Assembly (NCBI GenBank): GCA_008501785.1
Contig: QQUD01000090.1
Location: 1-6,442 of the forward strand
DNA from: Chloroflexota bacterium
GTDB lineage: Bacteria; Chloroflexota; Anaerolineae; Promineifilales; Promineifilaceae
Direction of reading: 5' to 3'
DNA: 6,442 bases
Below the pieces are notes generated by a model. That model did not search any database. It saw only the letters and a list, made by a program, of their open reading frames with translations, and was not told where the DNA came from. This document shows, piece by piece, positions 1-5,103 of this stretch; within the stretch, counting starts at the first letter, position 1; every line of letters starts with the position of its first letter. The position numbers and the translations under genes are program-made.

Positions 1-1
1 C

Positions 2-991
2 ATGGCAGATGTGGAAGCATTGTCCAATCCGGTTAATGTACCAGCCGTGAATCAGGTTGCGGCCGCCACTTCAGGTCAACAAGAGGTTGTCTTCAACGGT
101 CTGTTAGAAAGTGAAACCGTAGCCGGTGTGACTGCCAACTACTTTGCAGTGAATAATCTGACAGATTTCACGGCTGGTGACGGGCTTACCGACAACGATA
201 TTGAAACAAGTGCGCGTGTGGCTGTCATTGGCTCTACGGTTGTTGAGGATTTATTTGGAGAAACATATCCGGTTGGCAAATCTGTCAAAATCAATGGGGT
301 CAGCTACGAAGTTGTCGGGGTTTTGAAAGAACAAGGCCAGGGATTTGGCGGAAATCCAGATACGACTGTTTACATTCCCATGACCACAGCACAAAGTCGT
401 CTTTACCCAGATCGCACACGCACTGGTGCCAAAGCAGTTTCCGTCATTTATGCCGAAGCAGCGAATGAAGAGCTGGCAGATGAGGCTATTGATCAAGTCA
501 CGACAACCATACGCGATCTGCATGGCATCACTTATTCTGGCGAAGATGATTTTTCGATTTTTAGTCAAACGGACCTTTTGGAAACGGTGAGTACGATTAC
601 AGGCATTCTAACTGCCTTCTTGGGTGCGATTGCGGGGATTTCGCTGGTGGTTGGTGGCATTGGCATCATGAACATTATGCTCGTCAGCGTCACCGAACGC
701 ACACGCGAAATCGGCATTCGGAAAGCAATTGGCGCATTGAAACGAGACATTTTGATCCAATTCCTGTTGGAGTCATCTTTGTTGAGCATCCTGGGCGGTT
801 TAATCGGGATTGTTTTAGGATGGGCGATTGCCGAACTGTCCGAAAATTTCTTAGATTTCTCGTCTGTTGTCGATGCGGGAACGGTGTTATTAGCAACCGG
901 TTTTGCTGCTGGTGTCGGTCTCATTTTTGGCATCTACCCAGCATGGCGAGCAGCCGATTTACGGCCAATTGAAGCATTACGTTATGAATAA
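2..991 (+). CDS. MacB/FtsX-type ABC transporter permease, C-terminal part (5' end outside window)
   Basis: Inner-membrane permease subunit of a MacB-like ABC exporter or mechanotransmission complex, which would work with a cytoplasmic ATPase and often a MacA-type adaptor. The frame is open at the left edge and the first ATG lies inside the periplasmic domain, so it is not a credible start. About 70-80 residues, including the first membrane segment, are probably missing compared with the ~400 residues usual for the family. Residues 1-190 fit the MacB periplasmic core; the stretch RVAVIGSTVVEDLFG (72-86), then GKSVKING and YEVVGVL, is typical. Membrane segments lie near 198-223, 256-277 and 293-314. 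The coupling-helix motif ERTREIGIRKAIGA (232-245) and the C-terminal ending YPAWRAADLRPIEALRYE are diagnostic of the FtsX domain. It is the last gene of its unit, as a terminator follows 20 bp after the stop. The transported substrate cannot be read from the sequence. Confidence 0.93.
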   Translation: MADVEALSNPVNVPAVNQVAAATSGQQEVVFNGLLESETVAGVTANYFAVNNLTDFTAGDGLTDNDIETSARVAVIGSTVVEDLFGETYPVGKSVKINGVSYEVVGVLKEQGQGFGGNPDTTVYIPMTTAQSRLYPDRTRTGAKAVSVIYAEAANEELADEAIDQVTTTIRDLHGITYSGEDDFSIFSQTDLLETVSTITGILTAFLGAIAGISLVVGGIGIMNIMLVSVTERTREIGIRKAIGALKRDILIQFLLESSLLSILGGLIGIVLGWAIAELSENFLDFSSVVDAGTVLLATGFAAGVGLIFGIYPAWRAADLRPIEALRYE

Positions 992-1010
992 AGTTTGGTG
1001 ATGAAATCAG

Positions 1011-1058
1011 AGAAAGGGGGCTGACTGTCTGCAATGCTTGCAACTCAGCCCCTTTTCT
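1011..1058 (+). terminator. Intrinsic terminator hairpin after the ABC permease gene
   Basis: The arms AGAAAGGGGGCTGA (1011-1024) and TCAGCCCCTTTTCT (1045-1058) pair over 14 bp with one G-U pair. The loop holds a second small hairpin, TGCAA-TGC-TTGCA (1030-1042). The U-rich stretch is part of the 3' arm rather than a separate tail. It begins 20 bp after the permease stop. The A-rich 5' arm could also let it work on the opposite strand, but no gene there needs it. Confidence 0.8.
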
Positions 1059-1124
1059 TGCGTACAACTAATCATAAGCATTCGATGAACACCTAATTAA
1101 CAACACCACAAAAACCGCGCTTTG

Positions 1125-1153
1125 TCACCATTATGATCCCAGAATATCACCAT
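1125..1153. repeat. TCACCAT direct repeat, 22-bp period, upstream of the DUF2079 gene
   Basis: Two identical 7-mers TCACCAT lie at 1125-1131 and 1147-1153, one start 22 bp after the other (about two helical turns). An inverted GTGAC follows at 1164-1168. They sit just upstream of a promoter candidate and could be a regulator binding site. Two short repeats in AT-rich intergenic DNA can also arise by chance. Confidence 0.25.
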
Positions 1154-1154
1154 C

Positions 1155-1186
1155 TTGTTCTAAGTGACGTGTTTTTGTAGCATAAT
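1155..1186 (+). promoter_or_regulatory. Weak promoter candidate for the DUF2079 gene
   Basis: CATAAT at 1181-1186 matches the -10 consensus at five of six positions. The only -35-like hexamer nearby, TTGTTC at 1155-1160, is 20 bp away, longer than the usual 17. An alternative pair is TTGAGC (1221-1226) with GATATT (1243-1248), spacer 16. The rest of the 992-1287 gap, apart from the terminator and the TCACCAT repeat, shows no coding sequence or RNA gene that I recognise. Confidence 0.25.
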
Positions 1187-1287
1187 AAAGAAGTGTGCTA
1201 TTTGGAGAATTAGTTTTACATTGAGCAGGTAAGCATCCACAAGATATTCCACAAATAGAATTGTATCCGGGAAGAAGTGAGTTTGTG

Positions 1288-2892
1288 ATGGATTTGCTAG
1301 TCTGGCAAGAAGGTCGTCTGCTGCTGCTGTCGTCTATTGCAGGTGGGTGGCTAATTTTATTATTCAGTATTGTTGTAGTTCCCGTGTGGGCACAGCGTCA
1401 TGAACGATTTCATGCGATTTATCGATTTGCCCAACATAGGTTTACGCCATATATATTCCTAGGCATCCTACTCGCCATTTTTATGGCAGCCTATGGATGG
1501 TTGGTACTCAGTCGTCACGGCCGTTTTAACTCCACCGGCTACGATTTGGCGATTCATGAACAAATATTGTGGAATACGCTAAACGGCCGTTTCTTCGCCA
1601 CCTCTCTCGAAGTAGACAACTCCTTTGCCGACCATTTCCGCCCCTTCATGCTCGTGCTGCTGCCATTCTATGCTGTCTTTCAATCAGCCAAAACATTGCT
1701 TGTGGCTCAAGTGCTGGCACTAGCAGCAGCAGCCATTCCCCTCTTTTTGATCGCCGATGCCCGACTAAAAAGCAAACGTGTCGCCATGGCCATTACCTTC
1801 ATGTATCTCATCTACCCCGCTGTCGGATTCGTGGCCCGATTTGATTTTCACATGGAAGCGATTGCCGTTCCATTATTTTTCATGGCCTTTTATGCTCTAG
1901 AAAAAGAAAAATGGAAGCAGGCTACCATTTGGCTAATTTTGACGCTGCTTTGCAAAGAAAATATGGGAATCGTTGTTGCTATATTTGGGTTGTATGTGAT
2001 GGTCATGCAGCGTCGATGGCGTTTAGGAACCGCATGGCTCATCATGGGCATCACCACATTTCTGTTCACATCTTTCTGGCTGCTGCCAACGGTTCGTGGT
2101 GAATCGTTGGATGCAATGATTCGCTATACCTGGATGGGAGACACAACAACCGAAATTGCCCAAACTATTTTCACAAAACCTGAGCTTATTTGGGAGCATC
2201 TGATCAGCACCAACAGGCTGCTGTATCTGGTACAACTTTCAGAGCCGGTCGGATTTCTCAATTTCTTAGGGCTGCCTGAAATTATGATTGCCCAGCCATT
2301 TTTAATGACCAATTTGATGGCCGATCATTTTTGTCAGCCAACAATTTACTGCCATTACTCGGCACCTGTCATTCCTTTTATTTTTATTGGCCTTGTTTTT
2401 GGGCTGGCGCGGCTGCGCCGCTGGTTGCGAGATGAACGAAGCTGGCGAATTGCGATTTTACTGGTTTTACCACTGTCCATGTTTAACTTTTGGATTGAAA
2501 ATCCGTTTCGAGAGATACCGTTAATCCCTTCGGCATTGCTACCTATTTCTAATGCAGATGTGGTTGAGCAGGCGTTAACGGCCGTTCCCCCCCACCTCTC
2601 CGTCGTTACCACCAACGATTACGCGCCACATCTCGCCCAGCGCGAACACCTCTACATCATCGGCATCCCCACCCAACGCGAAGCCCCCATCGACCCTGAG
2701 GTCGTCTTCCTCAACCTGTACGACCAGCAATACATCATATGCGACGGCTACAGGGAGTATGTGTCGCAGCTAGACATCGACACCTATGGCGTCACCTTCC
2801 GCACCGGCGGCCTGATTGTAATGCAGCGCAACGCAGGCTCAAATGAGCAGTTCCGAGATTTTGTGCAAAATTGGAATAATTGTGCTGGGTAA
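1288..2892 (+). CDS. DUF2079 family multi-spanning membrane protein
   Basis: Predicted integral membrane protein of 534 residues in the DUF2079 family, whose biochemical role is not established. The topology, many helices with a charged or polar first large loop, resembles GT-C-type glycosyltransferases, but that is inference. Family signs are GYDLAIHEQILWNTLNGRFF (84-103), FADHFRPFMLVLLPFYAVF (113-131), FDFHMEAIAVPLFFMAFYAL (185-204), LLCKENMG (220-227) and YCHYSAPVIPFIFIG (354-368). I count about ten to twelve hydrophobic segments between residues 11 and 403, then a soluble C-terminal domain of ~120 residues. A TTG start at 1261 is possible, but nothing resembling a ribosome binding site precedes it. 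The ATG at 1288 has a purine-rich GGGAAGAAG at 1269-1277 and starts closer to the first helix. The last ~250 bp are strikingly C-rich in codon third positions compared with the preceding part. The gene contains three ACGGCCGT palindromes and converges with the MFS gene. Confidence 0.85.
   Translation: MDLLVWQEGRLLLLSSIAGGWLILLFSIVVVPVWAQRHERFHAIYRFAQHRFTPYIFLGILLAIFMAAYGWLVLSRHGRFNSTGYDLAIHEQILWNTLNGRFFATSLEVDNSFADHFRPFMLVLLPFYAVFQSAKTLLVAQVLALAAAAIPLFLIADARLKSKRVAMAITFMYLIYPAVGFVARFDFHMEAIAVPLFFMAFYALEKEKWKQATIWLILTLLCKENMGIVVAIFGLYVMVMQRRWRLGTAWLIMGITTFLFTSFWLLPTVRGESLDAMIRYTWMGDTTTEIAQTIFTKPELIWEHLISTNRLLYLVQLSEPVGFLNFLGLPEIMIAQPFLMTNLMADHFCQPTIYCHYSAPVIPFIFIGLVFGLARLRRWLRDERSWRIAILLVLPLSMFNFWIENPFREIPLIPSALLPISNADVVEQALTAVPPHLSVVTTNDYAPHLAQREHLYIIGIPTQREAPIDPEVVFLNLYDQQYIICDGYREYVSQLDIDTYGVTFRTGGLIVMQRNAGSNEQFRDFVQNWNNCAG
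1517..1524. repeat. ACGGCCGT palindrome, copy 1
   Basis: Perfect 8-bp palindrome in the DUF2079 gene, read in frame as part of His-Gly-Arg-Phe just after the second hydrophobic segment. It is flanked C on the left and T on the right. No clear base-composition switch is visible here; G and C are about equal in the 60 bases before it. Confidence 0.7.
1583..1590. repeat. ACGGCCGT palindrome, copy 2
   Basis: This copy is the core of a 12-bp perfect palindrome, AAACGGCCGTTT (1581-1592). It is read as Asn-Gly-Arg-Phe in the first large loop of the DUF2079 protein. By hand count the 60 bases before it hold 12 G and 12 C, and the 60 bases after it 8 G and 24 C. Confidence 0.75.
2578..2585. repeat. 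ACGGCCGT palindrome, copy 3
   Basis: This copy is the core of AACGGCCGTT (2577-2586), read as Thr-Ala-Val in the soluble C-terminal domain of the DUF2079 protein, shortly after the last membrane segment. By hand count the 60 bases after it hold 9 G and 30 C, starting with seven C in a row. The 60 bases before it hold 14 G and 14 C, and the nearest 27 are G-rich. Confidence 0.75.
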
Positions 2893-2893
2893 A

Positions 2894-2971
2894 AGTCTTG
2901 TAGTCGTGCAGTCCGCAGTCAGATAGTCAGAAGCGAACCAAACGACTACCCAACTACAAGATTACCGACTA
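2894..2971. terminator. Octamer-spaced AGTC/GACT dyad between convergent genes, likely bidirectional terminator
   Basis: The gap between the stop codons of the DUF2079 and MFS genes is almost filled by a degenerate repeat. AGTC begins at 2894, 2902, 2910, 2917 and 2925. On the right side ACT (in GACTA or ACTAC) begins at 2945, 2953 and 2968, with ATTAC near 2961, in the inverse sense. The two halves pair: TCTTGTAGT (2896-2904) with ACTACAAGA (2953-2961), or alternatively GTAGTCGT (2900-2907) with ACGACTAC (2942-2949). The position between converging genes suits a bidirectional terminator. There is no clean U-tract, and a mobile or expanded short repeat is equally possible. Confidence 0.5.
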
Positions 2972-4174
2972 TTCACTTTTCTTCGGCAAAAAGAATATCG
3001 CCGGAATGCTCAAAAATGCCAGCAAACCGCTCCACAAAAAGGCGTTTTGCAAGCCGAGCCGGTCTGCTAACATGCCAACCACCCAAATTCCTAAAGCACG
3101 CACCAAGAAACTGACTGCCAAATAAACACCGTTTGCCAATGCGCGATGATCTGGGAAACTGTCTTGAACCAGTGCCAGCATCACCGGTTGGGGTGAGATG
3201 GCGGTGAGGCCAAGCCCAATGAGAAGCGGGACAGCCATCCATGTTGGCCCAAACACAAACAACAAATGCAAAATAGGCGAAATCGACAACAAAATGAGCA
3301 GCATACGATTTCGGCCCAATTTGTCACTAAATGTACCGGTAAACAAAGCGCCCACCACACCAGCCGCCTCTAAAATTGTCAAAGAAGCAGCCGACAACCA
3401 CAGGCTCAAACCGAGAGCATCTTTTACAAAAATTGGCAGGTAAGTGGTAATGGATGCTTGTAAAAAGACACGTGCGCCAACCAGCCAAATGATGACACTA
3501 AACAAGCGCCGCATCTGCGGCCAAAGGGCAGCCAAATTGCCGCTTACGGCCGTTTTCGGGCGTGCAGAAATAGTACGCAGGCGAAAATACAAAATCACCG
3601 ATACGCCCCACCCCACAAAAGCCAACCGCCAAATACCTTCTAAGCCAAACCAACTGACACCTGCCACTGCCACTACCGGGCCAAGCGTGCGGCCCAACTC
3701 GCCAGCAGCCATAAAAATGCTCATCCCTTTGCCGACACGATTGCCAGAGACACGCGCAACCATCGCCGGAGCTGGCGCATGAAAGGCAGCAATACTCACC
3801 CCAGCAGCAACGAGAAGCAGCGCCAATGTCAGGTAATTGGGCACCAAACCCAGACTGCTGAACAAAGTCGCCGTAATCCCCGGTGCTAAAATGATGAAGT
3901 AGCGCAGGCTCACTTTGTCGGCCAAATACCCAAGAAACGGGTTGAGTAAGCTTGGCAACTGGGCAAAAATTGCCAGGCTGCCTGTCAATGCATATCCTGT
4001 TGCCAACCGTTCTTGAATGAGCGGCAGCAGCGGGGCCAGAAAAGCACTATACGTGTCGTGGACAAAGTGACCACCAGCAACGGTAAAAACTTGTGAAGTT
4101 TGAAATTCGTCGGGGTCGGAAACGGCCGTTTCCTCGTTCAATGTCCCATCAGGTGGAACAACATTCGTTTTCAT
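2969..4174 (-). CDS. MFS transporter, Fsr (fosmidomycin-resistance)-like efflux family
   Basis: Twelve-helix major facilitator protein of 401 residues, probably a proton-driven exporter in the cytoplasmic membrane. Residues 33-60 (AGGHFVHDTYSAFLAPLLP and onward), FHAPAPAMVARVSG (131-144) and GKGMSIFMAAGELGRTLGPVVA (148-169, overlapping the Fsr-type GxSIFxxGGxxGxxLGP pattern) point to the Fsr-like branch. MFS motif-A-like loops are GYLADKVSLRY (82-92) and GTFSDKLGRNRM (280-291), one in each half. The central cytoplasmic loop is about 195-222. A longer reading could begin at an ATG at 4189, but the sequence AGGAGT just inside it lies 6 nt before the ATG at 4174, so 4174 is the better start. The gene is divergent from a response regulator and kinase operon, which may control it. 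It carries two ACGGCCGT palindromes, one in the N-terminal tail and one in the central loop. The substrate is unknown. Confidence 0.88.
   Translation of the reverse strand: MKTNVVPPDGTLNEETAVSDPDEFQTSQVFTVAGGHFVHDTYSAFLAPLLPLIQERLATGYALTGSLAIFAQLPSLLNPFLGYLADKVSLRYFIILAPGITATLFSSLGLVPNYLTLALLLVAAGVSIAAFHAPAPAMVARVSGNRVGKGMSIFMAAGELGRTLGPVVAVAGVSWFGLEGIWRLAFVGWGVSVILYFRLRTISARPKTAVSGNLAALWPQMRRLFSVIIWLVGARVFLQASITTYLPIFVKDALGLSLWLSAASLTILEAAGVVGALFTGTFSDKLGRNRMLLILLSISPILHLLFVFGPTWMAVPLLIGLGLTAISPQPVMLALVQDSFPDHRALANGVYLAVSFLVRALGIWVVGMLADRLGLQNAFLWSGLLAFLSIPAIFFLPKKSE
3546..3553. repeat. ACGGCCGT palindrome, copy 4
   Basis: Read on the minus strand as Thr-Ala-Val (208-210) in the central cytoplasmic loop of the MFS transporter, between the two six-helix halves. 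This copy is flanked T on the left and T on the right. It shows no skew switch: by hand count 14 G and 18 C before, 13 G and 18 C after. Confidence 0.7.
4122..4129. repeat. ACGGCCGT palindrome, copy 5
   Basis: This copy is the core of AAACGGCCGTTT (4120-4131). On the minus strand it encodes Thr-Ala-Val (17-19) in the N-terminal tail of the MFS transporter, before the first helix. On the plus strand the 60 bases to the left hold 16 G and 11 C, and the ~60 to the right 8 G and 16 C (hand count). This is the same direction of switch as in the plus-strand genes. Confidence 0.75.
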
Positions 4175-4180
4175 GAAAAT

Positions 4181-4186
4181 ACTCCT
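4181..4186 (-). promoter_or_regulatory. Ribosome binding site that fixes the MFS start
   Basis: AGGAGT on the minus strand, followed by six nucleotides and the ATG at 4174. It lies within the first codons of the longer reading from 4189, which has no comparable site upstream. Confidence 0.75.
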
Positions 4187-4202
4187 CATACAATTAACGG
4201 GG

Positions 4203-4215
4203 TTGTATCATGCAA
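4203..4215. promoter_or_regulatory. Operator-like near-palindrome upstream of the MFS gene
   Basis: TTGTATCATGCAA is a 13-bp dyad with one imperfect pair around a central C, lying about 28 bp upstream of the MFS start in the divergent control region. The size and position fit a repressor or activator site. There is only one copy and no recognised family consensus. Confidence 0.25.
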
Positions 4216-4312
4216 TGCCAACAAAGCAAGCAAAATAGACATTCTCTACCAAATCATTACACAATCCATAAATATTTCAGTCACTCTCCACAATTTCTCC
4301 ATATTATTTCAA

Positions 4313-4318
4313 TATAAT
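4313..4318 (+). promoter_or_regulatory. -10 element for the two-component operon
   Basis: Perfect TATAAT, 65 bp before the response regulator start, in the AT-rich divergent region. No good TTGACA-like hexamer lies 16-18 bp upstream, which would suit a promoter that depends on an activator, possibly the regulator itself. A second candidate, TATAGT, is at 4324-4329. Apart from this element and the two dyads, I see nothing specific in the 4190-4383 gap. Confidence 0.4.
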
Positions 4319-4325
4319 TGGTATA

Positions 4326-4351
4326 TAGTCGCGATTCGGAAATTGCGGCTA
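4326..4351 (+). promoter_or_regulatory. 5'-end hairpin or operator dyad before the response regulator
   Basis: The arms TAGTCGCGATT (4326-4336) and AATTGCGGCTA (4341-4351) pair over 11 bp with two G-U pairs around the tetraloop CGGA. If transcription starts about 7 nt after TATAAT, near 4325, the hairpin would sit at the very 5' end of the mRNA, where such structures protect transcripts. As DNA it is a dyad that a dimeric regulator could bind. Confidence 0.4.
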
Positions 4352-4374
4352 CACCTCAACATATTTTTATGGTA

Positions 4375-4380
4375 TAAGGA
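4375..4380 (+). promoter_or_regulatory. Ribosome binding site of the response regulator
   Basis: TAAGGA ends three nucleotides before the ATG at 4384. The spacing is short, but there is no other site and no other plausible start, because the receiver domain begins at once. Confidence 0.5.
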
Positions 4381-4383
4381 AGC

Positions 4384-5094
4384 ATGGTGAAACAAAAAAT
4401 TCTGGTGGTTGATGATGATAAAGAAATTGTGCGGCTGCTGCGAGGCTACCTGGAGAAGGCTGGATTTGAGGTGTTGGTGGCGTATGATGGTGGAACGGCC
4501 GTTCACACCCTGCGCCGCGAGCGTCCCGATTTATTGGTCCTCGATCTGATGCTGCCCGACATGGATGGCTGGGACATCACCCGCACCGTGCGCAACGACA
4601 CCATACTGATGGCAACCCCAATCATCATGCTTACCGCTCGCGTTGAAGATACCGACAAAATAATCGGTTTAGAGCTAGGTGCAGACGATTACGTCACCAA
4701 ACCATTCAACCCACCAGAAGTCGTTGCCCGCGTCCGGGCACAGCTACGTGCTAAACAACGAAACATGCAGGGAAGCACTACACCAGCTTCAGAAACATTT
4801 CAAGAAGGCGAGCTATCCTTAGATGTCGGCAAACGGGAAGTATCCGTCAATAATAAGACCATCGACCTGACGCCAACCGAATTTAATCTGCTGCACATCC
4901 TGATGGAAAATCCAGGGTACGTGTTTACGCGCAGTGAACTGATTGAACGCGGCCTGGGGCATGAATATGTGGGCATGGACCGCACACTCGACAGCCATAT
5001 CAAAAACCTGCGCCGCAAAATTGAGCCAGATCCAAAAAAGCCAACCTATGTGCTAACCGTTTACGGTATCGGCTACCGGCTGGCAGAACTGTAA
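4384..5094 (+). CDS. OmpR/PhoB-family response regulator
   Basis: DNA-binding response regulator of 236 residues, the normal length for the family. The receiver domain spans about 4-120, with acidic pocket residues D10 and D11, phospho-acceptor D54 in the stretch LVLDLMLPDMDGW, T84 and K106 (KPF). A linker of ~15 residues leads to a winged-helix domain from about 140 to 235, with LTPTEFNLL (162-170) and the recognition-helix region DRTLDSHIKNLRRKI (199-213), ending in the GIGYRL wing. All catalytic receiver residues are present, so it should be phosphorylated by the kinase encoded 9 bp downstream. The gene is divergent from the MFS gene, whose control region it may bind. An ACGGCCGT palindrome at 4495 encodes T38-A39-V40 on the second receiver helix. 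From there the coding strand turns from strongly G-rich to C-rich. Confidence 0.95.
   Translation: MVKQKILVVDDDKEIVRLLRGYLEKAGFEVLVAYDGGTAVHTLRRERPDLLVLDLMLPDMDGWDITRTVRNDTILMATPIIMLTARVEDTDKIIGLELGADDYVTKPFNPPEVVARVRAQLRAKQRNMQGSTTPASETFQEGELSLDVGKREVSVNNKTIDLTPTEFNLLHILMENPGYVFTRSELIERGLGHEYVGMDRTLDSHIKNLRRKIEPDPKKPTYVLTVYGIGYRLAEL
4495..4502. repeat. ACGGCCGT palindrome, copy 6
   Basis: This copy is the core of the 12-bp palindrome GAACGGCCGTTC (4493-4504). It encodes Thr-Ala-Val in the response regulator receiver domain. By hand count the 60 bases before it hold 26 G and 8 C, and the 60 after it 14 G and 22 C. Confidence 0.75.
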
Positions 5095-5098
5095 GGGA
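5093..5098 (+). promoter_or_regulatory. Ribosome binding site of the histidine kinase
   Basis: AAGGGA overlaps the stop codon of the response regulator and lies five nucleotides before the kinase ATG at 5104. This arrangement supports translational coupling of the two genes. Confidence 0.65.
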
Positions 5099-5103
5099 CC
5101 GCT

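Noticed and set aside
59..66. GCGGCCGC in the ABC permease gene as an eighth palindrome copy
   Set aside because: It shares only the CGGCCG core, the flanking bases differ, and I saw no composition switch around it.
565..933. Minus-strand open frame inside the ABC permease gene
   Set aside because: It is a shadow of the well-supported FtsX-domain frame, with no recognisable motif and no start signal.
1261..1287. TTG start for the DUF2079 gene
   Set aside because: No ribosome binding site precedes it, and the ATG at 1288 is better placed. It is not excluded.
2587..2593. Run of seven C as a programmed or accidental frameshift site
   Set aside because: The frame continues for 100 residues with sensible C-terminal domain sequence, so no frameshift is needed.
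2894..2976. CRISPR-like array in the convergent gap
   Set aside because: Units are 4-5 bp with 3-4 bp between them and reverse orientation half way. There are no repeats of 23 bp or more and no spacers.
3198..3782. Plus-strand open frames across 3198-3443 and 3444-3782
   Set aside because: They lie antisense inside the intact MFS gene and read as basic, low-similarity sequence without domains or ribosome binding sites.
4100..4390. Plus-strand open frame crossing the divergent control region
   Set aside because: It runs antisense through the MFS start and across AT-rich promoter DNA, and its translation has no family resemblance.
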